A stretch of 5,501 bases of DNA, taken from NCBI GenBank assembly GCA_002394465.1, contig DGTU01000056.1:1-5501 (forward strand). Reading direction: 5' to 3'. Source of the stretch: Treponema sp. UBA4328. GTDB lineage: Bacteria; Spirochaetota; Spirochaetia; Treponematales; Treponemataceae. Shown here in pieces: positions 1 to 5,169 of this stretch. The notes under the pieces are model-generated. The model did not search any database. It had not been told where the DNA came from and saw nothing but the letters and a program-made list of their open reading frames with translations. How positions within the stretch are numbered: position 1 is the stretch's first letter; every line of letters begins with the position of its first letter. A program made the translations under genes and the position numbers.

Positions 1-367
1 CCCGGTTCATGCAGCTTGCCTGTGTACTCAGGTGAAGGTGTACTCCCGGAAAATGCTTCTGCAGGATAGGAACCATTCCCAGGTCCTGAACAATGAATGC
101 ATCAAAAGGATATGACTTGAAATAATCAAGGTTTTCAAGGAAAGCATCGATTTCCCTGTTGTGAAAGCTTATGTTGAGGGCACAGAAGAGCCTTTTTCCA
201 GGATACTGCTCCTTCAGGGCTTTGACGGCCTTATATTCATCTTCGTAGAAATTGTCGGCTTTTACGCGCAGTGAAAATTTCTTGAGGCCGATGTAAGCGG
301 TATCTGCACCGTAAGCATATGCGTATTTTAATTTTTCAAGATTACCTGCCGGGCAAACTAATTCCAT
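1..367 (-). CDS. U32 family peptidase-like protein (YegQ/TrhP type), N-terminal part, runs off the left edge
   Basis: The first 122 residues are visible; the 3' part lies outside the window. The protein opens MELVCPAGNLEKLKYAYAYG, continues with GADTAYIG and FSLRVKADNF, and later has HLHLSTQASCMN near residues 109-121. These match the N-terminal barrel of the U32 family: E. coli YegQ/TrhP has LSPAG, YAFAYGADAVY, YSLRVR and IHLSVQA at the same places. Despite the peptidase name, characterised bacterial members (TrhP, RlhA) act in prephenate-dependent hydroxylation of tRNA or 23S rRNA, so an RNA-modification role is more likely than proteolysis. The substrate cannot be decided because the Cys-rich part is missing. 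The start is well placed: GAGGAA (373-378) lies five bases upstream, and the ATG overlaps the hydrolase stop by one base. It is presumably cotranscribed with that hydrolase. Confidence 0.9.
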   Translation of the reverse strand, partial: MELVCPAGNLEKLKYAYAYGADTAYIGLKKFSLRVKADNFYEDEYKAVKALKEQYPGKRLFCALNISFHNREIDAFLENLDYFKSYPFDAFIVQDLGMVPILQKHFPGVHLHLSTQASCMNR

Positions 368-378
368 TATGATTCCTC
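365..378 (-). promoter_or_regulatory. TAATG stop/start overlap with Shine-Dalgarno for the U32 gene
   Basis: Read on the minus strand, GAGGAA (378-373), a five-base spacer and then TAATG. The TAA ends the alpha/beta hydrolase and the overlapping ATG starts the U32 gene. The Shine-Dalgarno lies inside the last hydrolase codons. This layout is typical of translational coupling or reinitiation within an operon and supports both gene ends. Confidence 0.75.
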
Positions 379-1389
379 GTCAAAAAAACTGTCTGTTGAG
401 AACCTGCTCTTTTCAAGAACAAGACCTATTTCCGTAACACTCTCTGATCCTGACTTTTTTGATGTTATGATTTTGCCGATACGTTCGATGGCAAGATGTG
501 CCTCACGAAGGTATTCATCTGCAAGCTGGAACATGTGTATCATTCCCTTGCAGACTTCAAGTTCGCATCTGATGCCGCTTCCCGTGAGAATCTGCTGGAA
601 ACAGATTGCATCATCAAGGAAAAATTCCCGTTCGCCGATCTGAATGTAAACCGGCGGAAAATCTTCAAGCATATCTGCCGTTACAAAAACCGGGGAAATA
701 TACGCCTTGGTTCTGTTTTCGGTAAAGGTGTAGAATTCTGCACAGCGCCTCAGTGCTTTGCCGGTAAAAATGTCGTCCTTTGACTTTCTGCCGGTTAATA
801 TCGGATTGGACTCTGCAATGTTTAAAATCGGGCTGAACAGAAAAAGCTGCCTGATTGAAGTCCTGAACCTTCCCTTCAGGCTTAAAATGAGTGCCGCTGC
901 TATTGATGCTCCTGAATCATCTGCTGCAATTATGATTTCAGGTTTTGCTGATGCATCACCGCTTTCAGAGTTCAGTGACTGGGCAACGATTTCTTCTGAA
1001 TAAACTGTCCTGAAAACCTTCTGAACGTCTTCAAGGCCTGCCGGATACGGATGACTCGGAGGCAGACGGAAGTCAGGTACTACTGTTTTTGAAGATGTCG
1101 CATTTGCGAGTGCTGCTGCAAAGGGAAGGTAAGCTTTTGCTGAGCCTCCGGTAAAAGAGCCTCCGTGAATGTAAATCATGATTCTGTGGGAAGAATAGAT
1201 TTCCGGCTGGAGAATGCAGGCAGGTACACCGTCAAAGTTTTTTTCAATCTTTTCTACGCGGTTCGGAAGAAATACAGACGAAAAGGTACTGTCAAATTTC
1301 TCCCTGAAATCACTCAGTTCCATCTTTGGCGGAAAATTGAAAGCTTTAAGTTTCTTGATTGCAGCCTGCAACTCTTTTGAAGAACTCAT
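367..1389 (-). CDS. alpha/beta hydrolase, hormone-sensitive-lipase (HSL)-like esterase, degenerate nucleophile elbow
   Basis: A 340-residue cytoplasmic protein with no signal peptide. Landmarks of the HSL/acetyl-esterase family appear in order: oxyanion-hole motif HGGSF (75-79; usually HGGGF), DFRLPPSHPYPAGLED (106-121; the family's YRLAPEHPFPAALED block), nucleophile region AADDSGAS (155-162, Ser159), acid-region motif IGEREFFLDD (251-260), and GMIHMF (282-287) with catalytic His285. The elbow is unusual: the common GDSAG is DDSGA, with both glycines replaced, so activity is plausible but not assured. The substrate is unknown, probably a short-chain acyl ester if active. The frame stays open upstream to 1593, but that extension would overlap metA, and family similarity supports starting at MSSSKEL. 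A later Met at residue 23 has no ribosome binding site. No Shine-Dalgarno stands at normal distance from the chosen ATG; see the promoter entry. The stop overlaps the U32 start. Confidence 0.85.
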   Translation of the reverse strand: MSSSKELQAAIKKLKAFNFPPKMELSDFREKFDSTFSSVFLPNRVEKIEKNFDGVPACILQPEIYSSHRIMIYIHGGSFTGGSAKAYLPFAAALANATSSKTVVPDFRLPPSHPYPAGLEDVQKVFRTVYSEEIVAQSLNSESGDASAKPEIIIAADDSGASIAAALILSLKGRFRTSIRQLFLFSPILNIAESNPILTGRKSKDDIFTGKALRRCAEFYTFTENRTKAYISPVFVTADMLEDFPPVYIQIGEREFFLDDAICFQQILTGSGIRCELEVCKGMIHMFQLADEYLREAHLAIERIGKIITSKKSGSESVTEIGLVLEKSRFSTDSFFDEES

Positions 1390-1404
1390 TCCCTTAATAT
1401 AGCA
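1390..1404 (-). promoter_or_regulatory. extended -10 promoter of the hydrolase-U32 unit, probably giving a leaderless transcript
   Basis: On the minus strand the sequence reads TGC-TATATT-AAGGGA-ATG. TATATT (1401-1396) is a good -10 hexamer and the TG one base upstream (1404-1403) makes it an extended -10. Six bases separate the hexamer from the ATG, so +1 is expected at or next to the A of the start codon. AAGGG lies one base from the ATG, too close for an ordinary ribosome binding site. The -35 position overlaps the opposite promoter and shows no consensus box, which is normal for extended -10 promoters. This is pattern-based, without expression data. Confidence 0.5.
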
Positions 1405-1424
1405 AATTTCTGCTTTATTTGCTA
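1400..1424. repeat. inverted repeat TAGCAAAT-N9-ATTTGCTA between divergent promoters
   Basis: TAGCAAAT (1400-1407) and ATTTGCTA (1417-1424) are perfect 8-bp reverse complements separated by nine bases. Each arm contains the TGCTA that begins one of the two extended -10 elements. The symmetry may simply follow from two similar promoters facing away from each other. It could also be an operator letting one dimeric regulator control both directions. The sequence cannot separate these options. Confidence 0.5.
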
Positions 1425-1434
1425 CACTGTTGCC
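1420..1434 (+). promoter_or_regulatory. extended -10 promoter of metA, probably giving a leaderless transcript
   Basis: The sequence reads TGC-TACACT-GTTGCC-ATG. TACACT (1423-1428) matches the -10 consensus at four of six positions and is preceded by TG at 1420-1421. Exactly six bases lie between hexamer and ATG, so +1 should fall on or beside the start codon. No purine-rich Shine-Dalgarno occurs in the 20 bases before the ATG, which fits leaderless translation. With so short an upstream region there is no room for a SAM riboswitch or leader peptide. Confidence 0.5.
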
Positions 1435-2349
1435 ATGCCTATAAAGATTCAGTCGGATTTGCCGGCAAGATATGAACTTCAGAAAGAAAATATTTTCGTA
1501 ATGACAGAGAAACGGGCCGCAAAACAGGATATCCGTCCGCTTAAAATTGCCATCGTTAACCTCATGCCGACAAAGGAAACTACGGAAACACAACTTCTCC
1601 GCCTTCTTGGAAATACGCCGCTCCAGATTGACATTTCACTCGTAAGGATGGAAGAGCATGAATCAACGCATGTAAGCCAGGCACACCTCGAGAAGTTTTA
1701 TATTCCTTCATCAGAACTTTTTAATCACAAATATGACGGACTTATCATTACCGGTGCTCCCGTTGAACAGATTCCCTTTGAACAGGTTGATTACTGGGAT
1801 GAACTGTGCAGGATAATGGATTATGCCAAAGACAACGTTACGAATACGCTGTATATCTGCTGGGCAGCACAGGCAGGACTCTATCATAATTACGGAATCA
1901 ACAAGGTAATGCTCGAAAAAAAGCGTTTCGGAATCCTTAAGTCAAAGAAAAATTCAAGGACTGATCCGCTTGTACGAGGGTTTGATGACGAATTCCCGGT
2001 TCCGACTTCACGCCATACCACGGTTGACGGGGAAGAGTTCAAAAAGCATAAGGATGAACTCGTCCTTCTTGCAAAGAATTCCTACGGCGACATCGTACTT
2101 GCAAAATCCAGGGATAACAGAGCCGTATATATGACGGGACATCTTGAATATGATACGGAAACCCTCAGCACCGAATACTGGCGCGATGTAAACAAAAAAC
2201 TTCCGATTGAAATACCGGAAAATTATTTTCCTGACGATGATACCGGCAAAAAACCGGTAAGCACCTGGAGAAGCACGGCTCATCTGTTCTATTCAAACTG
2301 GCTCAATTATTACGTTTACCAGGCAACTCCTTTTGTATTTGCAGAGTAG
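1435..2349 (+). CDS. metA: homoserine O-acyltransferase (MetA family), predicted acetyl-CoA-dependent
   Basis: A full-length 304-residue cytoplasmic enzyme of the glutamine-amidotransferase-like MetA family (usual length about 300-310). It activates homoserine as the O-acyl ester, the first committed step of methionine synthesis. The N-terminus MPIKIQSDLPAR, then ENIFVM, QDIRPLKIAIVNLMPTK and ETQLLRLLGNTPLQ are hallmark blocks and fix the start. Catalytic Cys142 lies in YICWAAQAG (140-148). TGHLEYD (234-240) carries the His and Glu of the active site, His236 and Glu238, one residue later than in E. coli. Lys163 and Ser192 match known homoserine-binding positions. Position 111 in GAPVE is Glu. 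In the family Glu111 marks acetyl-CoA use (MetAA, EC 2.3.1.31), while E. coli has Gly111 and uses succinyl-CoA. The gene is divergent from the hydrolase, with no visible ribosome binding site. Nothing nearby belongs to methionine synthesis. Confidence 0.96.
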   Translation: MPIKIQSDLPARYELQKENIFVMTEKRAAKQDIRPLKIAIVNLMPTKETTETQLLRLLGNTPLQIDISLVRMEEHESTHVSQAHLEKFYIPSSELFNHKYDGLIITGAPVEQIPFEQVDYWDELCRIMDYAKDNVTNTLYICWAAQAGLYHNYGINKVMLEKKRFGILKSKKNSRTDPLVRGFDDEFPVPTSRHTTVDGEEFKKHKDELVLLAKNSYGDIVLAKSRDNRAVYMTGHLEYDTETLSTEYWRDVNKKLPIEIPENYFPDDDTGKKPVSTWRSTAHLFYSNWLNYYVYQATPFVFAE

Positions 2350-2426
2350 GGGCTTTCGATAATTTTTTGTTAATTCTGTAATTTTTGCCGGCCTGATTTT
2401 TTTTACATACAGGAAATGAACTGAAT
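2350..2426 (+). promoter_or_regulatory. metA-tolC intergenic region: Shine-Dalgarno and weak promoter candidate
   Basis: AGGAA (2411-2415) stands eleven bases before the tolC-like ATG at 2427, slightly long spacing but the only candidate. GATAAT (2358-2363) is a near-consensus -10 without a convincing -35. The 14-mer GATAATTTTTTGTT starting there recurs upstream of the adaptor gene (5020-5033). T-runs at 2363-2368 and 2397-2404 are not preceded by a stable hairpin, so I see no terminator after metA and read-through into the next gene is possible. Confidence 0.35.
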
Positions 2427-3734
2427 ATGAAAAAGATAAACCTGATTTTAATTTCTGTATTCTTTGCAGCATCGGCAGTTTTTGCACAGGAAACCGGAAA
2501 AAAACGAGTGCTGACAGTTGATGATGCCGTTGAACTTGCCAGAAAAAACAATGTATCAATAGCCCGTTCCCAGATTACGCTTGATGCGGCCTTAAGGACA
2601 AAAAATCATTCCTGGAACAGCGTAAGTCCTTCAGCAAGCGTTACCGCTTCGTCTTCTGTTCCCGTGGATGCATTAAGCGACGAAAAGTCAAAATATGATG
2701 CCAGCCTCGGTGTTTCTGCTACGGTTTCAGTTTCCCTGAGTACGAATCTTTATACAACGATGAATGCTGCCAAAATCGCTTATGAATCAGGAAAACTCAC
2801 CTTTGATGAAGCAGTAAAATCCGTGGAGCTTGGCGTGAGGGAAGCCTTTTACGGACTTCTGTATGAAAAAGAAAACATTACCCTTCAGGAAAAGAACCTT
2901 GAGATTGCAAAGACACAGTACAACAACAACCTTGCAAAGTACAATCAGGGACGCCTGAGCGAAATCGACGTTCTTTCTGCTGAAGTAAATTACAAGAGTA
3001 AGATTCCGACGGTTGAAAGTGCACGGACGGCCCTTCTGAATGACATGGCGTCTTTCAGGCAGACGCTCGGCCTTGATGCGGATGAAGAAATTGAACTTTC
3101 CGGTTCCCTTGAGGAATTGATTAATCTTAACGAAATTACCGTTGATTCTGATAAAATTAATTCTTCTTCGGTTAAGGCGCTTGAATACAAGCTGGCTTCT
3201 GCAAGAAATACCGTCCTGGACAAAAGGTTTTCGGCTTTTGCTCCGAGTCTGAGTGCTTCCTTTAAATGGAGTGATTCAAGCTGGTATCTCGGATATGACG
3301 GTACTGCTCCTGATGCAGCTAAATCAGCATCTGTTTCGCTCTCTGCAACAATTCCGCTTGACGGAGTGCTTCCGTGGTCGAGCCGTAACGATGCGGTTGA
3401 TTCAGCAAAGGACAGCGTAAAGGATCTTGAACTTCAGCTTGAAAATGAAAAGAAAAACCTCGAAAGAACCGTTCAGTCGAGCCTTCGTTCAATAAAGCAG
3501 AGCCAGGAATCAATCAGGTATAAGCAGGCAAACGTTACTCTTGCTCAGAAAACCCGTGACATGACGGCAGAAGCATACAACCGCGGAACAAAAGACCTGC
3601 TTACGCTGCAGGATGCAGATACGTCGCTTTTAAATGCCCAGGTTTCCCTTAAGAGCGAGACTCTTACGCTGATTAAGGCAATCTTAAATCTTGAAGACAC
3701 GATCGGAGTTCCTTTCGGAACGCTCGGAAAATAA
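2427..3734 (+). CDS. TolC-like outer membrane efflux protein (OEP family)
   Basis: A 435-residue outer-membrane channel subunit, expected to trimerise and span outer membrane and periplasm as the exit duct of a tripartite exporter. A signal peptide (MKKINLILISVFFAASAVFA, cleavage expected after Ala20) sends it across the inner membrane. The mature part shows the internal duplication typical of OEP. Ser/Ala-rich beta strands lie around 66-80 and 92-108, with the second pair around 271-282 and 298-311. Long helical coiled-coil stretches cover about 115-216 and 318-425. Repeat signatures are KYNQGRLSEIDVLSAEVNY (171-189) and AYNRGTKDLLTLQDADTSLL (383-402), the family's Y-x-x-G-x-x-x-x-x-D-L/V-L pattern. 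Length is near the usual 420-480. An adaptor gene lies 1.4 kb downstream on the same strand, so this is probably its partner; the substrate is unknown. Confidence 0.92.
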   Translation: MKKINLILISVFFAASAVFAQETGKKRVLTVDDAVELARKNNVSIARSQITLDAALRTKNHSWNSVSPSASVTASSSVPVDALSDEKSKYDASLGVSATVSVSLSTNLYTTMNAAKIAYESGKLTFDEAVKSVELGVREAFYGLLYEKENITLQEKNLEIAKTQYNNNLAKYNQGRLSEIDVLSAEVNYKSKIPTVESARTALLNDMASFRQTLGLDADEEIELSGSLEELINLNEITVDSDKINSSSVKALEYKLASARNTVLDKRFSAFAPSLSASFKWSDSSWYLGYDGTAPDAAKSASVSLSATIPLDGVLPWSSRNDAVDSAKDSVKDLELQLENEKKNLERTVQSSLRSIKQSQESIRYKQANVTLAQKTRDMTAEAYNRGTKDLLTLQDADTSLLNAQVSLKSETLTLIKAILNLEDTIGVPFGTLGK

Positions 3735-3771
3735 AGCAGAATTAAAAACAGCCGTTTTTTTCGTAAAACTG

Positions 3772-3827
3772 TGTTAAAATTTTTTATGTTCTCTTTTTGA
3801 GACAAGAAAAAGTTTTATCATGGAGGG
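3772..3827 (+). promoter_or_regulatory. candidate extended -10 promoter and strong Shine-Dalgarno for the lipoprotein gene
   Basis: TGT-TAAAAT (3772-3780) is an extended -10 with five of six consensus bases in the hexamer; no good -35 is visible. It would start transcription near 3787 and give a leader of about 47 bases. GGAGGG (3822-3827) lies six bases before the ATG at 3834 and is the best ribosome binding site in the window. Transcription from the tolC-like gene may also reach here, because only a weak imperfect hairpin precedes the T-run at 3780-3785. Confidence 0.45.
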
Positions 3828-3833
3828 ATTTTT

Positions 3834-4916
3834 ATGAAAAAAATCTTAAAAACGGCTGCACTTGTTTCAGCCCTTGTAATGGCATTCTCGCTCTTTTCCT
3901 GCTCGGAAGACGAGGATAACGGTCCATCACTTCCGGCTCTTCCTAAGTCACAGGGTGTAAACAACCTGAAAGGACAGCACATTGAAGACGGTGCTGTTTA
4001 TGATTTTGGCACCAGCACATATACAAGAGCTTACGAAACCGAATATCCAGCTGTCAACGATGTGTATGACAGTTTCATCCGGAAGAGTGTAATTACATAT
4101 AAGTATACGGTTGATAACAGCATGAGTCTTGAAGACGGATGGGGCGTAATCTATTACCGTGAAGTAAGCAAAAAGGTAACCCTCATGCGTAACGGCAAAG
4201 AGTTTTATACCTGTGTACTAACCCCTCCGAAGACGTTTGCTGCCTACAAGGAACTTCTGTTAAAAGAAACAAAGGCCATCGCCCTTGATAATATTAAAAA
4301 TTCCGTTGACGAAGCCCTTATGCTCCAGTACCGTGGCAACAGGGATATTTACAGGGAATTTAATGGCTTTGGTTATACGGAGCCGACCGGTGCTGCCGAA
4401 GTTCCTGAAGAAATGTATGCTGCATGGTACAAATACCATGTAAATGAGATTGCATATAATAAGGCTCATATTGAAAGGCAGCTGTATAAACTTAACACTA
4501 ACAGCCTGTATTTTGATGAACTTCCGGATGTATGTGTTCCTTATGGCCTCAAGCTTGGGGATATCTTTAAAGGCCGTTACGAGGCAGAGTTTAGTGATGA
4601 ACTTCAATTCCATGAGGCAACTTATACAAAAAATTATCCTCAGTTTTCTATCGACGAGGACAATATGTTTACGATTCTCAGTGCCTCAAATGATAAACTC
4701 GTCTGTTCGAAGGTAACCGGTGAGCCTGATGCGTATGGATTTGCTCCTTATGATCCTTCGCAGAAGATTACAATTCCTGTTAAATATTCTGCACTTGAAG
4801 TTTCGGGAGATCCGCAGCCTGAAGGAGTTACTGTAACTCTTACTTACAACGGTCAGGAATATTCAGCTGATATTTATTACATTACAAAAAACAGCCTTAA
4901 CTATCTTGCCCAGTAG
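3834..4916 (+). CDS. predicted lipoprotein of unknown function
   Basis: A 360-residue protein that I do not recognise. The N-terminus is a clear lipoprotein signal: MKK, a hydrophobic stretch (8-22), then lipobox LFSC (20-23), with Cys23 the predicted acylated residue. An acidic, flexible tether follows (SEDEDNGPSLPALP, 24-37). The rest looks like two beta-rich parts (about 50-132 and 240-350) flanking a charged, helical, Tyr-rich part (about 133-225). The C-terminal strand pattern (KITIPVKYSALEVSG, then VTVTLTYNGQEYSADIYYI) looks like a beta-sandwich or barrel, but no motif allows a family call. Cysteines at 127, 234 and 291 could matter if the protein is periplasmic. It sits between the TolC-like and adaptor genes on the same strand and ends at a strong terminator. 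It could be an efflux accessory or a separate cell-envelope gene. It is complete, with a strong ribosome binding site. Confidence 0.85.
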   Translation: MKKILKTAALVSALVMAFSLFSCSEDEDNGPSLPALPKSQGVNNLKGQHIEDGAVYDFGTSTYTRAYETEYPAVNDVYDSFIRKSVITYKYTVDNSMSLEDGWGVIYYREVSKKVTLMRNGKEFYTCVLTPPKTFAAYKELLLKETKAIALDNIKNSVDEALMLQYRGNRDIYREFNGFGYTEPTGAAEVPEEMYAAWYKYHVNEIAYNKAHIERQLYKLNTNSLYFDELPDVCVPYGLKLGDIFKGRYEAEFSDELQFHEATYTKNYPQFSIDEDNMFTILSASNDKLVCSKVTGEPDAYGFAPYDPSQKITIPVKYSALEVSGDPQPEGVTVTLTYNGQEYSADIYYITKNSLNYLAQ

Positions 4917-4943
4917 CCGGATTTAATCATTTAATCTGAGCAT

Positions 4944-4994
4944 TCCCCTGTGTAAAGCTGATACCCGTCAGTTTGAAGCAGGGGATTTTTTTTT
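4944..4994 (+). terminator. strong rho-independent terminator after the lipoprotein gene
   Basis: An outer stem TCCCCTG (4944-4950) / CAGGGGA (4979-4985) is followed at once by nine Ts (4986-4994). Inside it a second stem forms between AAGCTGA (4955-4961) and TCAGTTT (4968-4974), with one G-U pair and loop TACCCG. A four-by-four internal loop separates the two stems. It begins 28 bases after the lipoprotein stop and should separate that transcript from the adaptor gene. Confidence 0.88.
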
Positions 4995-5086
4995 GACTTG
5001 AGCCGGAAAGAGAAGGGCTGATAATTTTTTGTTTTATCTTACTCAAATAACTGATTTTTAAGAAACCATTTTATTCCTGATTGTAT

Positions 5087-5092
5087 TATAAT
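5087..5092 (+). promoter_or_regulatory. consensus -10 box (TATAAT) for the adaptor gene
   Basis: TATAAT is a perfect -10 hexamer between the terminator and the adaptor gene, 77 bases before the ATG at 5170. No good -35 lies 16-18 bases upstream, and the region is AT-rich, so the match could be partly fortuitous. If used, transcription starts near 5099 and the leader of about 70 bases contains the hairpin at 5117-5145. Confidence 0.5.
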
Positions 5093-5116
5093 ATAGACAC
5101 ACGTTAATTCCTGAGT

Positions 5117-5150
5117 TAAAAGTCGTCCGGATAAGCCGGCTTTTATTTTT
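5117..5150 (+). promoter_or_regulatory. terminator-like hairpin in the leader of the adaptor gene
   Basis: TAAAAGTCG (5117-5125) can pair with CGGCTTTTA (5137-5145) over nine positions, with one G-U pair and a loop of eleven bases, followed by five Ts (5146-5150). CCGG (5127-5130) and CCGG (5136-5139) can form a competing small hairpin. The Shine-Dalgarno GGAGA (5159-5163) starts nine bases after the T-run. This resembles a weak intrinsic terminator or attenuator between promoter and gene. No known riboswitch class is recognised. Confidence 0.4.
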
Positions 5151-5169
5151 AAGGAAATGGAGATAAGTA

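Noticed and set aside
496..1003. Plus-strand open frames within the hydrolase gene (for example 496-783 and 758-1003)
   Set aside because: They lie antisense to a gene with clear family motifs and have no recognisable protein content or ribosome binding site.
1390..1434. SAM riboswitch or T-box upstream of metA
   Set aside because: Only 45 bp separate the divergent genes, far too little for a known methionine-responsive leader RNA.
1390..1593. Upstream extension of the hydrolase reading frame to an ATG at 1593 (408 residues in total)
   Set aside because: It would overlap the well-supported start of metA on the other strand, the extra residues show no family similarity, and the promoter signals point to the ATG at 1389.
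2242..2256. ACCGG/CCGGT hairpin in the 3' part of metA
   Set aside because: It lies inside conserved coding sequence, has a five-base stem and no T-run, so codon content explains it.
2416..2424. Two-codon mini-ORF (ATG AAC TGA) just before the tolC-like start
   Set aside because: It is too short to judge from one sequence and probably arises by chance in the spacer after the Shine-Dalgarno.
3745..3785. Intrinsic terminator after the tolC-like gene
   Set aside because: AAAACAG and CTGTGTT pair only weakly with a mismatch, and the T-run starts several bases after the stem, so it is too poor to call.
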